Shown here: positions 7,990 to 16,895 of the stretch, piece by piece
Layout: each line of letters opens with the position of its first letter
Position numbering within the stretch: position 1 is the stretch's first letter
DNA from: 55-13 sp037190145
GTDB lineage: Bacteria > Armatimonadota > Fimbriimonadia > Fimbriimonadales > Fimbriimonadaceae
Length of the DNA stretch: 64,000 bases
Direction of reading: 5' to 3'
Assembly (NCBI GenBank): GCA_037190145.1
Contig: JBBCJU010000002.1
Coordinates: forward strand, 310,001-374,000
Made by a program: the position numbers and the translations under genes
The notes under the pieces: generated by a model
Seen by the model: only the letters and a program-made list of their open reading frames with translations
The model's database searches: none
What the model was told of the DNA's origin: nothing

Positions 7990-8944
7990 TTGTTGCTTTG
8001 TTGGTGGGGTTTCTTATTCTGACGCCTCAGCGAGTCAGGAGGAACTCAAACGTTTTACTTTTATTGAGTACCACATGGGAATGGATGCTCGCTTGACTGT
8101 GTATGCCAGTTCTCAAGAAAAAGCAGTAAATGCATGTCGAGCCGCATTTGATCGCATTGCTGTACTTGATACTATGATGAGCGATTATCGAAAAGATAGT
8201 GAGCTCAACCGCCTGAGTGATCAAGCTGGAGGCCCGCCCGTCAAAGTCTCTCCTGAGCTGTTTAAGGTCTTGAAAAAGTCTTTGGAGGTATCCCAAAGAT
8301 CTCAAGGTGCATTTGATGTTTCCGTAGGTCCCCTCATTTCGTTGTGGCGAACCGCTCGTCGAACTACCACTTTGCCAAAATCAGAAGAGATCGAGAAGGC
8401 GCGTAGTTTAGTGAACTGGCAAAAGATCAAGCTCAATGATCGAGACAAAACGGTTCAGCTTTTAACGCCCGGAATGAGACTTGATCTTGGCGGAATAGCC
8501 AAAGGTTATGGGGGAGACGAAGCTCAGAAAGTCCTAAAGAAGCACGGTATTCAGCGAGCCCTCGTGGAAATGGGAGGCGACATAGTGGTTTCGGGCCCAC
8601 CTCCTGGAAAGAAGGGTTGGACCATCCGAGTTCCCAATGCGGGGGATGATAACGGTCCCAAAGATTTAGAGTTTGCTAATTGTGCGGTCTCCACTTCGGG
8701 AGATACCGAACAGTTCACGGTCATTGGTGGAGTTCAATACTCGCACGTTGTGGACCCTCGAACGGGTTGGGCACTCACTAATCGCGTTCAAGCGACAATC
8801 ATCGCGAAAGAAGGGCTGACTACTGATCCCGTCTCGACCGCGCTGACGGTAATGCAGGAAGAGAAGCGCTCAGATTTGCTAAAGAGGTACCGAGGCGTGA
8901 CCAGCTACTTCAGAGTTCTCAAGGGAACAGAGTCCGGAAGTTAG
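7970..8944 (+). CDS. apbE: ApbE-like FAD:protein FMN transferase
   Basis: About 324 residues from the ATG at 7970, which begins a signal sequence (MLSILIICCFVGGVSYS). Typical ApbE features follow: DTMMSDYRKDSELNRLS, the SQGAFDVSVGPLISLW block, MRLDLGGIAKGYGGDEA, ALVEMGGDIVVSG, and C-terminal SHVVDPRTGW plus TTDPVSTALTVM. ApbE covalently attaches FMN to threonines of Rnf/Nqr-type or other exported flavoproteins in the periplasm. No target protein is in the window. A longer frame begins at 7874 but would run far into the divergent gene, so 7970 is preferred. Confidence 0.88.
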   Translation: MLSILIICCFVGGVSYSDASASQEELKRFTFIEYHMGMDARLTVYASSQEKAVNACRAAFDRIAVLDTMMSDYRKDSELNRLSDQAGGPPVKVSPELFKVLKKSLEVSQRSQGAFDVSVGPLISLWRTARRTTTLPKSEEIEKARSLVNWQKIKLNDRDKTVQLLTPGMRLDLGGIAKGYGGDEAQKVLKKHGIQRALVEMGGDIVVSGPPPGKKGWTIRVPNAGDDNGPKDLEFANCAVSTSGDTEQFTVIGGVQYSHVVDPRTGWALTNRVQATIIAKEGLTTDPVSTALTVMQEEKRSDLLKRYRGVTSYFRVLKGTESGS

Positions 8945-8979
8945 ACCGGACTCGTTTTGTTTCTTCCAAACAACAAAAA

Positions 8980-9014
8980 GCGCTGCATTGGGAAAGATAT
9001 TCCCAATGCAGCGC
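8980..9014 (-). terminator. strong intrinsic terminator for the Gfo/Idh gene
   Basis: A perfect 15-bp stem (8980-8994 with 9000-9014, GCGCTGCATTGGGAA and its complement) and a five-base loop AGATA. On the minus strand it is followed by CTTTTTGTTGTTTGG, the T-rich tract, so it mainly ends the minus-strand gene; it may also stop apbE transcription. Confidence 0.85.
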
Positions 9015-9025
9015 CCCGAGTTCTC

Positions 9026-10408
9026 TTAATACTCTTTGGTTGTCTTGATTCCGGGTTGTGGAACCGGGTAACGACCATTCTCTGTAGCGAGAAGAGGGGC
9101 CGGAGTATTGTAGTCGAGCTTATCCACTGTAGGTGCAAACTCGTGATCCGAGTTGATTGCCTGCTCCCACGTGATTTCTTGACCCGTGTGAGCTGCCATT
9201 CGACCCAGATTACAGGTCATGCTGGCTTCTACACCTTGCTGAACTTCGTTGAACTTCTTGTTGTTGCGAATTGCATCCATCAAGGCGTCCCACTCATTCT
9301 GATAAGGGTTGCTTCGGTCAGTCGACTGCCACAACAGGTTCTCTTGGGTCATATTATGACCCTTGTAGATTGCGGAAGGTCCGCCGCAGTCATTGGCACG
9401 GGATGCAATAGCTACACCCTTTGTTCCGTGAAGATAGCTTGAGAATCGACCGTAGGTTCCATCGATACATCGACCATCAAAGAACATCTTGGTTCCATCT
9501 GGGTAGGTGTATTCCACACCATACGTATCCAGGTTTTGGTCTACAAAGATTTGGCCTTCTCGGTTTTGCTTATAGTGGCGTCCACCAATGGCCTGAGCGC
9601 TGACAGGAAGTGCATTCTTCATCCAGTTGCCCTGGTCAATGATGTGGATGTAGAAGTCGTTGAAACAACCTCCACTGCACCACAGGAAGCTGTGGAACCG
9701 GCGGATCTGGTACTCAAGATCGGAAATATTAGCTGGCTTTGGAGTGGACTCAAAGGTCGCTGCAGGGCCATGCATTCGGTATCCGCGTACAAGTAGGATT
9801 TCGCCCAACTCGTTGTTGTTAACTCGCTGATGAAGCTCCTGGAGCCAGCGAGCATGTCGAGACATCAAGCCTACACCTACTTTCAAGTTGGCGGCTTTGG
9901 CCTGCTCATTCAACGCCAGCATCTTCTTGCTGCTTGGACCGTCTACGGTGACCGGCTTCTCCATGAAGACGTTGAGCTTCTTAGAAATGGCGTATTGGAA
10001 GTGCACCCATCGGAAAGCTGGAGGCGTGGTCAGGATGACAACATCGCCTGGCTTCAATACATCCATAGCCTTCTTGTAGGCATCAAAGCCAACAAATTGT
10101 CGTTCTTTAGGAACGGTTGCGTTTTCCTTGAACGACTTAGAAAGGTTTCCGTAGGTGCTATCTAGGCGGTCTTGAAAAACGTCCGCGATGGCAACGAGCT
10201 TCACTGGGCCGTTCTTGGTAGAAAGCGCGTTCGCTGCGGCACCGCCTCCGCGGCCTCCTGCACCAACCAGGGCAACCTGGATGGTCTCATCGCTGCCCAT
10301 ATGGACATTCGGAAGGGCAAGGCTAGGAAGAGCTGCGGTGGCCGCTAGGCCTCCTGCAACCTTTAGCACGTCGCGTCGAGATGGATTGGAAATAGGATTC
10401 TGGCTCAT
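9026..10408 (-). CDS. Tat-exported Gfo/Idh/MocA-family oxidoreductase
   Basis: A 460-residue NAD(P)-dependent sugar oxidoreductase family member. The N-terminus carries a Tat signal (SRRDVLK followed by a hydrophobic stretch), implying folded, cofactor-loaded export. The Rossmann motif is VALVGAGGRGGGAA near residue 44, and FMEKPVTVDG holds the conserved EKP lysine. The extended insert and C-terminal half match secreted Gfo/Idh proteins abundant in Planctomycetes- and Armatimonadota-like genomes, where substrates are usually unknown sugars. Monocistronic: hairpins lie on both sides (8980-9014 downstream, 10447-10471 upstream). Confidence 0.88.
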   Translation of the reverse strand: MSQNPISNPSRRDVLKVAGGLAATAALPSLALPNVHMGSDETIQVALVGAGGRGGGAAANALSTKNGPVKLVAIADVFQDRLDSTYGNLSKSFKENATVPKERQFVGFDAYKKAMDVLKPGDVVILTTPPAFRWVHFQYAISKKLNVFMEKPVTVDGPSSKKMLALNEQAKAANLKVGVGLMSRHARWLQELHQRVNNNELGEILLVRGYRMHGPAATFESTPKPANISDLEYQIRRFHSFLWCSGGCFNDFYIHIIDQGNWMKNALPVSAQAIGGRHYKQNREGQIFVDQNLDTYGVEYTYPDGTKMFFDGRCIDGTYGRFSSYLHGTKGVAIASRANDCGGPSAIYKGHNMTQENLLWQSTDRSNPYQNEWDALMDAIRNNKKFNEVQQGVEASMTCNLGRMAAHTGQEITWEQAINSDHEFAPTVDKLDYNTPAPLLATENGRYPVPQPGIKTTKEY

Positions 10409-10446
10409 GGTTTCGGAAGAGACTGCTCAACAGCAATAACTATTAT

Positions 10447-10471
10447 GGACCTTGACGTTTGAACAAGGTCC
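10447..10471 (-). terminator. hairpin between the phosphoesterase and Gfo/Idh genes
   Basis: Stem GGACCTTG/CAAGGTCC (10447-10454 and 10464-10471) with a nine-base loop, in the gap after the minus-strand phosphoesterase. It lacks a clear T-run, so it is a weak terminator candidate or a transcript-stabilising hairpin. Confidence 0.45.
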
Positions 10472-10515
10472 TGTATTTCTAACTTTAGCGCGAGAAGCAC
10501 ATGATTCTGCAACCC

Positions 10516-12147
10516 TTAGGCCGCAGATGCACTCTGTAAGCTGGTGACAACACGGATAAATCGCCGATCCAAGTGGGTTTGACCAAACATATCAGTTGTA
10601 CGCACTTCTACTGCATGACCACCTATTCTTAGGTTCGCCGGAAGTTTGCCCTTCCAAAGATGAGTTGTGTTTGAGGCACCGGGAAGGTTGCGCCCAGTCG
10701 GAGGCTTGGCGCTTGTCTCAATCTTCTTCATCTCAAGATAGTAAGGATCTTGACCGGTGAAGTTCTCTAGCGCTTGCCAGTCTCCGTTATCAACTCTCAT
10801 TTCCACCTTTGATTTGGAAGAGCCTGCAAAGATGTTAACAATTGCCTCGGTTTCACCAGAAGTTGCAGGGGTAATGGCTTCGGGTAACCAAATTGCCATC
10901 TGCTCTTCCGCCGGTCGGTTCGCGGGGCGGAACATCACTTTATATTTGCTGCCGTCGAATTCAATGATGGAGTAGCCGTTCGGAACACCATCGCTCATGG
11001 TTGCGTGGGGAATTCCTCTTTCATCGAGCGCTCCGGCCCACCAAGAACCGCACACGGTTGCATGGTTCAAGTGGTGGTGAGGAGTTTTCCCTTTCCATCC
11101 CTCTTTCTCTCCCAAGAACAAGTGCGTTTGAACGTGAGTATGGGCAGAGACGGAGAAGGTATGGGGTCGATCCTCGATGAGGCGATAAAGCTCTTCGCGG
11201 TTCCGAACGCCAGTGATCGGAATATGCATCGCCAACACAATGAGTCGATCTTTAGGAACGGTAGCCAGGTCGTTCTTCACAAACTCTAACTGCTGAGGCG
11301 TAATCATGCCGTAGTAGGAACGTTTTACGGAGCCTTCCCAGATCACATCATCCAGAACGATGAAGTGGACTTTTCCGTAGTTGAAGGCATAGTAGGTTGG
11401 TCCGAATACCCTCTGAAAAGTTTCTGTAGAGGTTGTATCATCGGGCGCATCATAGTTCATGTCATGGTTGCCGACGGTGTTGTACCAAGGAAGACCAATG
11501 GTTCCAATTGCATTATTGAGCGGCTCATAAAGCGAGAGGACATCAAACATCTCGTCGCCCAGACTTAAGCCAAACTTCGCGTCAACCGCGGCTGCATCCC
11601 TTGCCACTTGTTCGACGACGTCATGCGCGATGTAATCCACTTCGGTTTGGTTCCTTGGCTGTGGATCTCCGAACAGAACCATTCGAAACTTGTTGGACTC
11701 CTTTTGAGGCTCAAGAGGGAAGTCAATTGAAGTTGGAAGAGGCCCAGTAGGTGCTACGCCGGCATACCGATAGGCAGGGGAGCCTTTTGGCTTGTGGATG
11801 TAGTGATACTGAGGAAGGTTTGCTTGGTTGACGGGAACCTTCCAACCTGTAGGTTTGATAACAAAAAGAATCGTGTCTTCGCTAACGGGTAAGCGCCACT
11901 TACCGTTTTTGTCGGTGAGAACAACTTCACGCCCATTCGATACAGCAACCCCGGCGATGCCTTGCTCGCCAGCTTCGCGCTTTCCGCTGCCGTTCCTATC
12001 GTGAAAAACGTAACCTTCAGCATAGGCATTGCCCTGAGAATCCCTTGGCAAAGAGTACAGCGAATGGCTTTCGGCTCTTACTAGAGAACCTAAGCCTAAG
12101 CTAGCAAGGAGAGCACTAGAGCCGCGAAGAAAATCACGTCGATTCAT
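10516..12147 (-). CDS. Tat-exported calcineurin-like metallophosphoesterase
   Basis: About 543 residues. The start is taken at the ATG at 12147, which gives MNRRDFLRG, a Tat signal; the frame is open six codons further. Residues about 40-130 form a small beta domain (MetallophosN-like, 'GYVFHDRNGSGKREAGEQGI'). The dimetal core then follows: FGDPQP (DxQ instead of DxH), LGDEMFD, TVGNHDMNYD, AMHIP and SAHTHVQTH. A C-terminal beta domain (MetallophosC-like) closes the protein. The DxQ first motif is usual in this subgroup. Probably a periplasmic phosphodi- or monoesterase; substrate unknown. TAACCT ends eight bases before the ATG. Confidence 0.85.
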   Translation of the reverse strand: MNRRDFLRGSSALLASLGLGSLVRAESHSLYSLPRDSQGNAYAEGYVFHDRNGSGKREAGEQGIAGVAVSNGREVVLTDKNGKWRLPVSEDTILFVIKPTGWKVPVNQANLPQYHYIHKPKGSPAYRYAGVAPTGPLPTSIDFPLEPQKESNKFRMVLFGDPQPRNQTEVDYIAHDVVEQVARDAAAVDAKFGLSLGDEMFDVLSLYEPLNNAIGTIGLPWYNTVGNHDMNYDAPDDTTSTETFQRVFGPTYYAFNYGKVHFIVLDDVIWEGSVKRSYYGMITPQQLEFVKNDLATVPKDRLIVLAMHIPITGVRNREELYRLIEDRPHTFSVSAHTHVQTHLFLGEKEGWKGKTPHHHLNHATVCGSWWAGALDERGIPHATMSDGVPNGYSIIEFDGSKYKVMFRPANRPAEEQMAIWLPEAITPATSGETEAIVNIFAGSSKSKVEMRVDNGDWQALENFTGQDPYYLEMKKIETSAKPPTGRNLPGASNTTHLWKGKLPANLRIGGHAVEVRTTDMFGQTHLDRRFIRVVTSLQSASAA

Positions 12148-12247
12148 GGCTCGGTAGGTTACCATTGAGAGCTATTAAGGACTTGTTAAGTAGGCGATGA
12201 GATCTTCAGGCAAAAAGTGAGCTTCTACTTACAATGGCATTCTCATG

Positions 12248-12784
12248 TCACGGATATCTTTGCCAATCCGTTTGCTTTGGGCGGGGAATAATTTTGGACT
12301 TTGCCGGAAGTAGGTTCTGAGCGTTTCTCCTGGTTTGCCGCCAAAGTTGTAGACCAGGCTTCCATACTTTCTCCCAGCCGTAAGGTGGGTTTTCCCGCGG
12401 TTCATCAGTGCTAACCATCTTCCAAGTCCACTTTCCGCTTCGCAACTCTATCCTAGTGTAGTGAGAGTCGGGGATGCATGCTCCCCAATTTTTGATCACG
12501 TTCTTGGACATCTTCTTCAACTGAGCAATGGCTGATTCAACTTTCTTGGGTTCGATAAAGCCCCTTCGGTAAATAGCAGGTTGCAGACTCCACTCTCCAT
12601 TTCGCCGTGCCCAAACGGGTGCAGGGTCACGCCAAATCACCTCCCCAGTGGACCAAATGGCGGTATCTAAAGTGGTGTCGTCTAGCTCAGTGGGGGCACT
12701 GTATCTCATTCCTGGTTGCCAGTAGATCAAGATCACTGGCTCCTGTTTTGACAAGAAACAGGTTAGTGCAAGCAAAGCGATCAT
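12248..12784 (-). CDS. hypothetical secreted protein
   Basis: 178 residues, not recognised. The N-terminus (MIALLALTCFLSKQ) looks like a short signal peptide. The body is rich in Trp, Arg and Pro and ends with a basic tail (NAQNLLPAKSKIIPRPKQ). A lysine-rich helix sits near residues 80-97. No catalytic motif is evident. Gaps on both sides suggest it is monocistronic. Confidence 0.6.
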   Translation of the reverse strand: MIALLALTCFLSKQEPVILIYWQPGMRYSAPTELDDTTLDTAIWSTGEVIWRDPAPVWARRNGEWSLQPAIYRRGFIEPKKVESAIAQLKKMSKNVIKNWGACIPDSHYTRIELRSGKWTWKMVSTDEPRENPPYGWEKVWKPGLQLWRQTRRNAQNLLPAKSKIIPRPKQTDWQRYP

Positions 12785-12992
12785 GGTGTTTCAGTGTCCA
12801 ACATTTTCTACCCGGTTCATCAAGTCGAGGGAGCCATAACAAGACCAGTCGGAATGCGTACTGACAGAACCTGGAATCTTGTGCCGTCAAGAATGAATAG
12901 GCGAGTATGTGGTGCTAAGAGCTTGACGTAGAATGCAGATTGAAAATGTTTTCTAGATTTCTTTGCTTGAGTAACAGTATATACAAGGGTGG

Positions 12993-13436
12993 ATGAGTAA
13001 AAGGTTTATTGTTTTAGGTGCGTTACTCATGTTCTCTGCAGCAATTTTCTATGTTTGCTGGCCTCTTTATGCCTCCAAGTCTCAAGCCGAACGCATACGG
13101 GCGCGTCAGAAATCTGCGCAATGGATAGGAGATCGTCTGCAAATTCACTTATCGAAAAGCGGTGGTCGAATGCCTGAGGAGTCAGATTGGTATCAGATTT
13201 CTAAAGAGCTTAACCAAGTGAAGTCAGGTTCAACCAATGCGAAGGGGTTAGTCGTTGTTCTCGAAAGCATGGGTAAAGACCACGGGAAACTTGATCCGTC
13301 TGCCACTGTCGTGATCATAACCAATACGAATAGTGTTGCCGTGGTACCTGCTTCAGACCTGAAGTCGATTATGTTGCCGCGTCCAACTTTCGCCGTTCGA
13401 GCTGATTTTGAAGTTAGTTTCTTTTCACTTCGCTGA
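12993..13436 (+). CDS. hypothetical membrane-anchored protein
   Basis: 147 residues with a single N-terminal transmembrane helix (residues about 5-27) followed by a basic heptad-like segment (SKSQAERIRARQKSAQ) and a small alpha/beta domain. The layout resembles a pseudopilin-like or single-pass periplasmic protein, but no prepilin peptidase site is visible, so I do not assign it. TATATA/TATACA elements lie 7-9 bases before the ATG, fitting a very short leader. It borders the accessory patch that follows. Confidence 0.6.
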   Translation: MSKRFIVLGALLMFSAAIFYVCWPLYASKSQAERIRARQKSAQWIGDRLQIHLSKSGGRMPEESDWYQISKELNQVKSGSTNAKGLVVVLESMGKDHGKLDPSATVVIITNTNSVAVVPASDLKSIMLPRPTFAVRADFEVSFFSLR

Positions 13437-13480
13437 CCTGCTCTCCAAAAACCGTTGCTTCACAATGCCTGCGATTTTTT

Positions 13481-13540
13481 GCCTTGTATTGTTTGACTGT
13501 CTCTTTGAAAGCTGTTTAGCTGTTTTTTCTCAGGGTGCGC
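13481..13540 (+). repeat. dispersed repeat, copy A
   Basis: Contains GCCTTGTATTGTT (13481-13493), TGAAAGCTGTTTAGCTGT (13506-13523) and CTCAGGGTGCGC (13529-13540). The same three blocks recur in the same order and orientation at 16198-16365. The copies bracket the GroEL fragment and the caspase-like/PepSY-like genes. Confidence 0.75.
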
Positions 13541-13668
13541 CAGCTACAAACCCCCGCCGACCACAGAACTGCAACCCTGAGGCAGGAACTACCCAGTCCA
13601 AAAGCAGCAAAAAGCCTCAAGGTTGTGACGTGCGGCAAATCAACTCGACATCAAAGCTCAGCTTGAGG

Positions 13669-13956
13669 CAGATTAAAGAAGCCATCGAAGCTACTCTGCG
13701 AACCATCGCCAAGAACGCCGGTGCTGAAGGATCGGTCGTGGTAGATCAGGTCAAGCGAGAGGGCAAGGGCTTCAACGCCGAGACTCTTACGTTCGAGGAC
13801 TTGGCGGCAAACGGCGTCGTAGACCCTACGAAGGTCGTCCGACAGTGCATCCAAAACGCATCCTCCATCGCCGGTCTCCTATTGACAACCGAGGCGATCA
13901 TGGCTGAGCTTCCTGAAGAGGAAGTAGATACGGGCCACGGCCATAGCCACCACTAA
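13669..13956 (+). pseudogene. detached C-terminal fragment of GroEL
   Basis: About 95 residues matching the end of the GroEL equatorial domain: AIEATLRTIAKNAGAEGSVV, then GFNAETLTFEDLAANGVVDP, QNASSIAGLLLTTEAIM, and a short tail GHGHSHH in place of the usual GGM repeats. GroEL is about 540 residues; here the ATP-binding N-terminus, intermediate and apical domains are absent. The frame continues upstream to a possible start at 13408, but that part is unrelated and overlaps the previous gene. It cannot make a chaperonin ring. Good preservation of the fragment suggests a fairly recent partial copy or selection for a fused product. Confidence 0.85.
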
Positions 13957-14131
13957 GCTTCATAAGAAAGATTCCCTCAGTACAAGGCATGTCGGGGGGA
14001 GTTCAATAAATTCGATAATCCACTTATATAAGCGGCTAAAAGTCAGCCTAGCACGACAATTGGCTGGTATTCGCCAAACTAATCAGTCAAGCGGCTGCAA
14101 AGTTCTGCAATTTTTCTGTAATATTAAGGAA

Positions 14132-15314
14132 ATGCGAATGTTATCTATTCTCCTCTCCCTAGTTATATATACAATCACTATCTGTCAGCCATCTCCACCT
14201 TTACCTCCAGGTGGTGGATCGAACTCTGGCGAAAAAGTGGTTAACCAATACCTAACCTTAAAGTCCAGTGTGGGTGGAGTCGAAGAAGGAGACTACGTTT
14301 CTGGTACCAATGTATTTGCAAGTGCATTCGGAGGAACAGTTGGAACCCCGGTTGAAGACCCAAACAGTATTCCACCAACAGCAATAACCTTTGCAAGTGT
14401 TCGAACAGTAAGACTTACCATTGATGGCGTTCAGGTGAATTTTTGGGATAGATCAATACCCAGTAACGCTCCACCGCAGCAAACGTCAGTTTTTTGCTAG
14501 TACATGGCTCCCTCACAATTATGATTGCGAAATCACCGCAACATGTGTGTTTGACCTCCAACAAAAACAACATCAAGGCACAAGTATCTATAGTGGGTCG
14601 GAGACAGTGACAAGAACAGTAAAGGTCAAAATATATAATGTTGCTCAAATTTATGAGGCTTCTGCATTCACTAGCTTTCGCAACACTCCTAGCGGAGGTG
14701 CCATGAACGCCAAACCTAGTTATGAAGCAATGAATCACAACACTGTGAACTATGCTCGAGGAGGACCTTGGACAAAACAAAGCTACCTTGCTGCACTTGA
14801 GGTGGCAACGTCCTTATACTCATCAACTCATGGGTCTGGTTCGCCACCATATCTCCTTGGCGACAATGTCGAGGAAACTATCACTCAGGCTGAAATCAGT
14901 GCTCGGCGTGCCAGTGCGTGGCTAGCCCGGAAGCCGCCAATAAACTTTGCGTTTCTGGATGCCTGTCATGCGGGAGGAGTTGCCTCGTTCTGCAACGAAG
15001 TGCTGTTCCCGGTCTCTGATGGTCTCATCGACCGATGCACTTTTGGTTTTTCGCAATCAATCTCTCCAGACAACAACGTGGATACTTTTGAAGTATATCC
15101 AAAAGCTTTTTATGATCGGCTTGTTGCCTTTGGAACTGTAAGCCAGGCTAGGCAAGATGCATATGCTGCATATGTTGATACGTTTCCCTTAGGAGATCCA
15201 CTCGTGATTCCTCTCACAAGCTTTAAGATTCATGGTGATGAATTCACTCGGCTATGGGGAGTCTATACTTCAAGTAACTCGGTATCAGGTGATGTATGGT
15301 TTCGAAGAAATTAA
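14132..15314 (+). CDS. secreted caspase-like (clan CD) protein, broken by a frameshift in T6
   Basis: Two reading frames join as one protein of about 393 residues. Frame one starts at ATG 14132 (signal sequence MRMLSILLSLVIYTITIC, then a Pro/Gly-rich linker) and stops at 14500; the second frame continues from the T6 run at 14490-14495 with ASTWLPHNYDCEITATC and ends at 15314. Deleting one T restores a single frame. The second part has STHGSG (His codon 14829) and FLDACHAGG (Cys codon 14964), a His-Cys pair 45 residues apart as in caspases and metacaspases. A sequencing error, a true pseudogene or slippage at T6 all remain possible. TAATAT ends seven bases before the ATG, next to an AAGGA. Confidence 0.6.
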
Positions 15315-16186
15315 CTGCACTTCTAACAGTATCTTTAGTCGGGCTTACGGCCTCTATCATCATGGCATCCCCGCCACAGAACCGTGGAATTGCTTTGGCT
15401 GGTGATAAAGCTGCTAGCCTCTCACATAGTGAACTGATATATAACGCAAAGCGAATTGTTGCTGCTTTGGGACGACTGCCACAGTCAGAACCCGATGTGT
15501 CGCCAAAAAAGTTTAGTGGCAATAATAATGTTACTGCATTGGAGTGGTTGGATGGTCCGACAATATCACTTCTCGACGATGGCACTTTGATCCTATATTC
15601 AAACCCAGAGTTTGAGGGGGGGCGTGCTCAAGTTGAAGATGTGGGACAGATTAATTATGAACTCAATTTAGAGAAACTTAAGAGCCAAGGCATGAAGTTG
15701 GCAAAGATGCTTTTTGGCCAGTCAGCGAGGATTCGTTCCGCCACTTGGAGCCAACCTGCAATCATCCCTAATCCTACAAAGGTTTATGTGGAGCACTTGA
15801 CTCTCATGATTGACGAGTTGCCCGAAGGGCTTAAATTCCCAACTCAAGGGGCATCTGCAGCAATTACTTTAAACTCAAATGGTCAGGTTGTTTCGATTGG
15901 CGCTAGTTGGATTAATCGCAAGATAAATGCAAAGCAAAATCTCTCGCTTGATGCAGCTATTCAAGAATCGAAACGATTCCTAAAATCGAAAGATATTTCT
16001 GATATTTCCATCGATCCAAAAACCTGTGGTCTTGGCTATGTAGCGCCCGGAAAATATCTTGATGCGGAAAATCATAAACAGACAAATAGGCGCAATGTCC
16101 GTCTTGCATGGCGTATACCATTTGGAGGTCAGCGTGAGATTTGGATTGATGCAGAGTCGGGACTCATTGTTGGTGGCAAAAAGTAA
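15296..16186 (+). CDS. secreted PepSY/YcdB-like protein
   Basis: 296 residues with a clear signal peptide (cleavage near IMASPP). The C-terminal part has the PepSY-like pattern: LSLDAAIQESKRFLKSK, then VRLAWRIPFGGQREIWIDAE and SGLIVGG, where a helix is followed by strands ending in D-A-x-S/T-G. PepSY domains often inhibit peptidases or occur in propeptides. Its start lies 19 bp inside the end of the caspase-like gene, so the two are coupled. An inhibitor or chaperone role for the caspase-like partner is inference. Confidence 0.6.
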   Translation: MVSKKLTALLTVSLVGLTASIIMASPPQNRGIALAGDKAASLSHSELIYNAKRIVAALGRLPQSEPDVSPKKFSGNNNVTALEWLDGPTISLLDDGTLILYSNPEFEGGRAQVEDVGQINYELNLEKLKSQGMKLAKMLFGQSARIRSATWSQPAIIPNPTKVYVEHLTLMIDELPEGLKFPTQGASAAITLNSNGQVVSIGASWINRKINAKQNLSLDAAIQESKRFLKSKDISDISIDPKTCGLGYVAPGKYLDAENHKQTNRRNVRLAWRIPFGGQREIWIDAESGLIVGGKK

Positions 16187-16895
16187 GCGGTTTGTCTGCC
16201 TTGTATTGTTCTGAAAGCTGTTTAGCTGTAGGGGAGTTGGGGTGGATGGTCTTTCTGCCTTTTTGCCAGGGTTTTTTCTGGACAGACTCCCTGAGCGTAT
16301 CCCCACCCACCTTCTATAAGCCTCGATAAGGAATCTTGCTGCGCGGTTTTTTGCTCAGGGTGCGCTGACCCCAAAACCACAACCCCTGGACCCAGCTAAT
16401 GCGCCAAATCTAAGATTGACAAAAAGCCGAACATTCGCCTTTCTCTATAGAGAGCAAATCTAGTCGCAAAACCTTAAAGCGCTGCCGCCAGGTAGTCCAA
16501 ATTTTCAACCCAACTCTCCAAAATCTAAAAGTCTGTGCGACTTGCAGGTAAATGCACACCAAAAATCAGAGTCAATTTGAACTTAAGCTAGGCACAGATT
16601 TTTGAACCTGACGACGGTTGCGTTTTCGGAGTATTCGAACCTACGATTTCGTAGCTACCATTTAAGAATGAGCGCATCCCACTGGTCCAAGATCAATGGA
16701 TCAAGAGTCCGGAGTTGACTTATCGCCTGCCAGAGCAGAAGAATCTGGGAACAGGGAAGGACTTCACAAGTTACTTTAACTTTTCTCCTCCGAAACCCTG
16801 AAGAAACTCGACCAAACCCCGATACATCTACTGATAGCCCGGAATGCGACAAAAACAAACGCTCCCGGTAACGCTATCAGGAAGGCTTTAAGACC
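16187..16895. other. 709-bp non-coding stretch before the flagellar operon
   Basis: Contains repeat copy B, a short palindrome CTACGA-TT-TCGTAG near 16640, and at about 16666-16800 a plus-strand frame without a start codon that reads protein-like (NERIPLVQDQWIKSPELTY) and ends after about 45 codons, perhaps a gene remnant. No complete gene or clear promoter consensus was found. Confidence 0.5.
16198..16365 (+). repeat. dispersed repeat, copy B (split)
   Basis: Holds GCCTTGTATTGTT (16198-16210), TGAAAGCTGTTTAGCTGT (16212-16229) and, after 124 extra bases, CTCAGGGTGCGC (16354-16365). Same order and orientation as copy A at 13481-13540. The extra bases include CCCTGAG, the inverse of part of the third block. 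Confidence 0.7.

Noticed and set aside
13408..13668. A real gene fusing an exported N-terminus to the GroEL fragment
   Set aside because: The 13408 start lies inside the previous gene, the first 85 codons include repeat copy A and show no protein-like pattern; more likely a chance open frame ahead of the fragment.
16615..16660. Minus-strand GGTTCGAAT resembling a tRNA T-loop
   Set aside because: Base 61 would be A where C is needed, the T-stem does not pair and no acceptor stem or anticodon arm can be drawn. Treated as chance.
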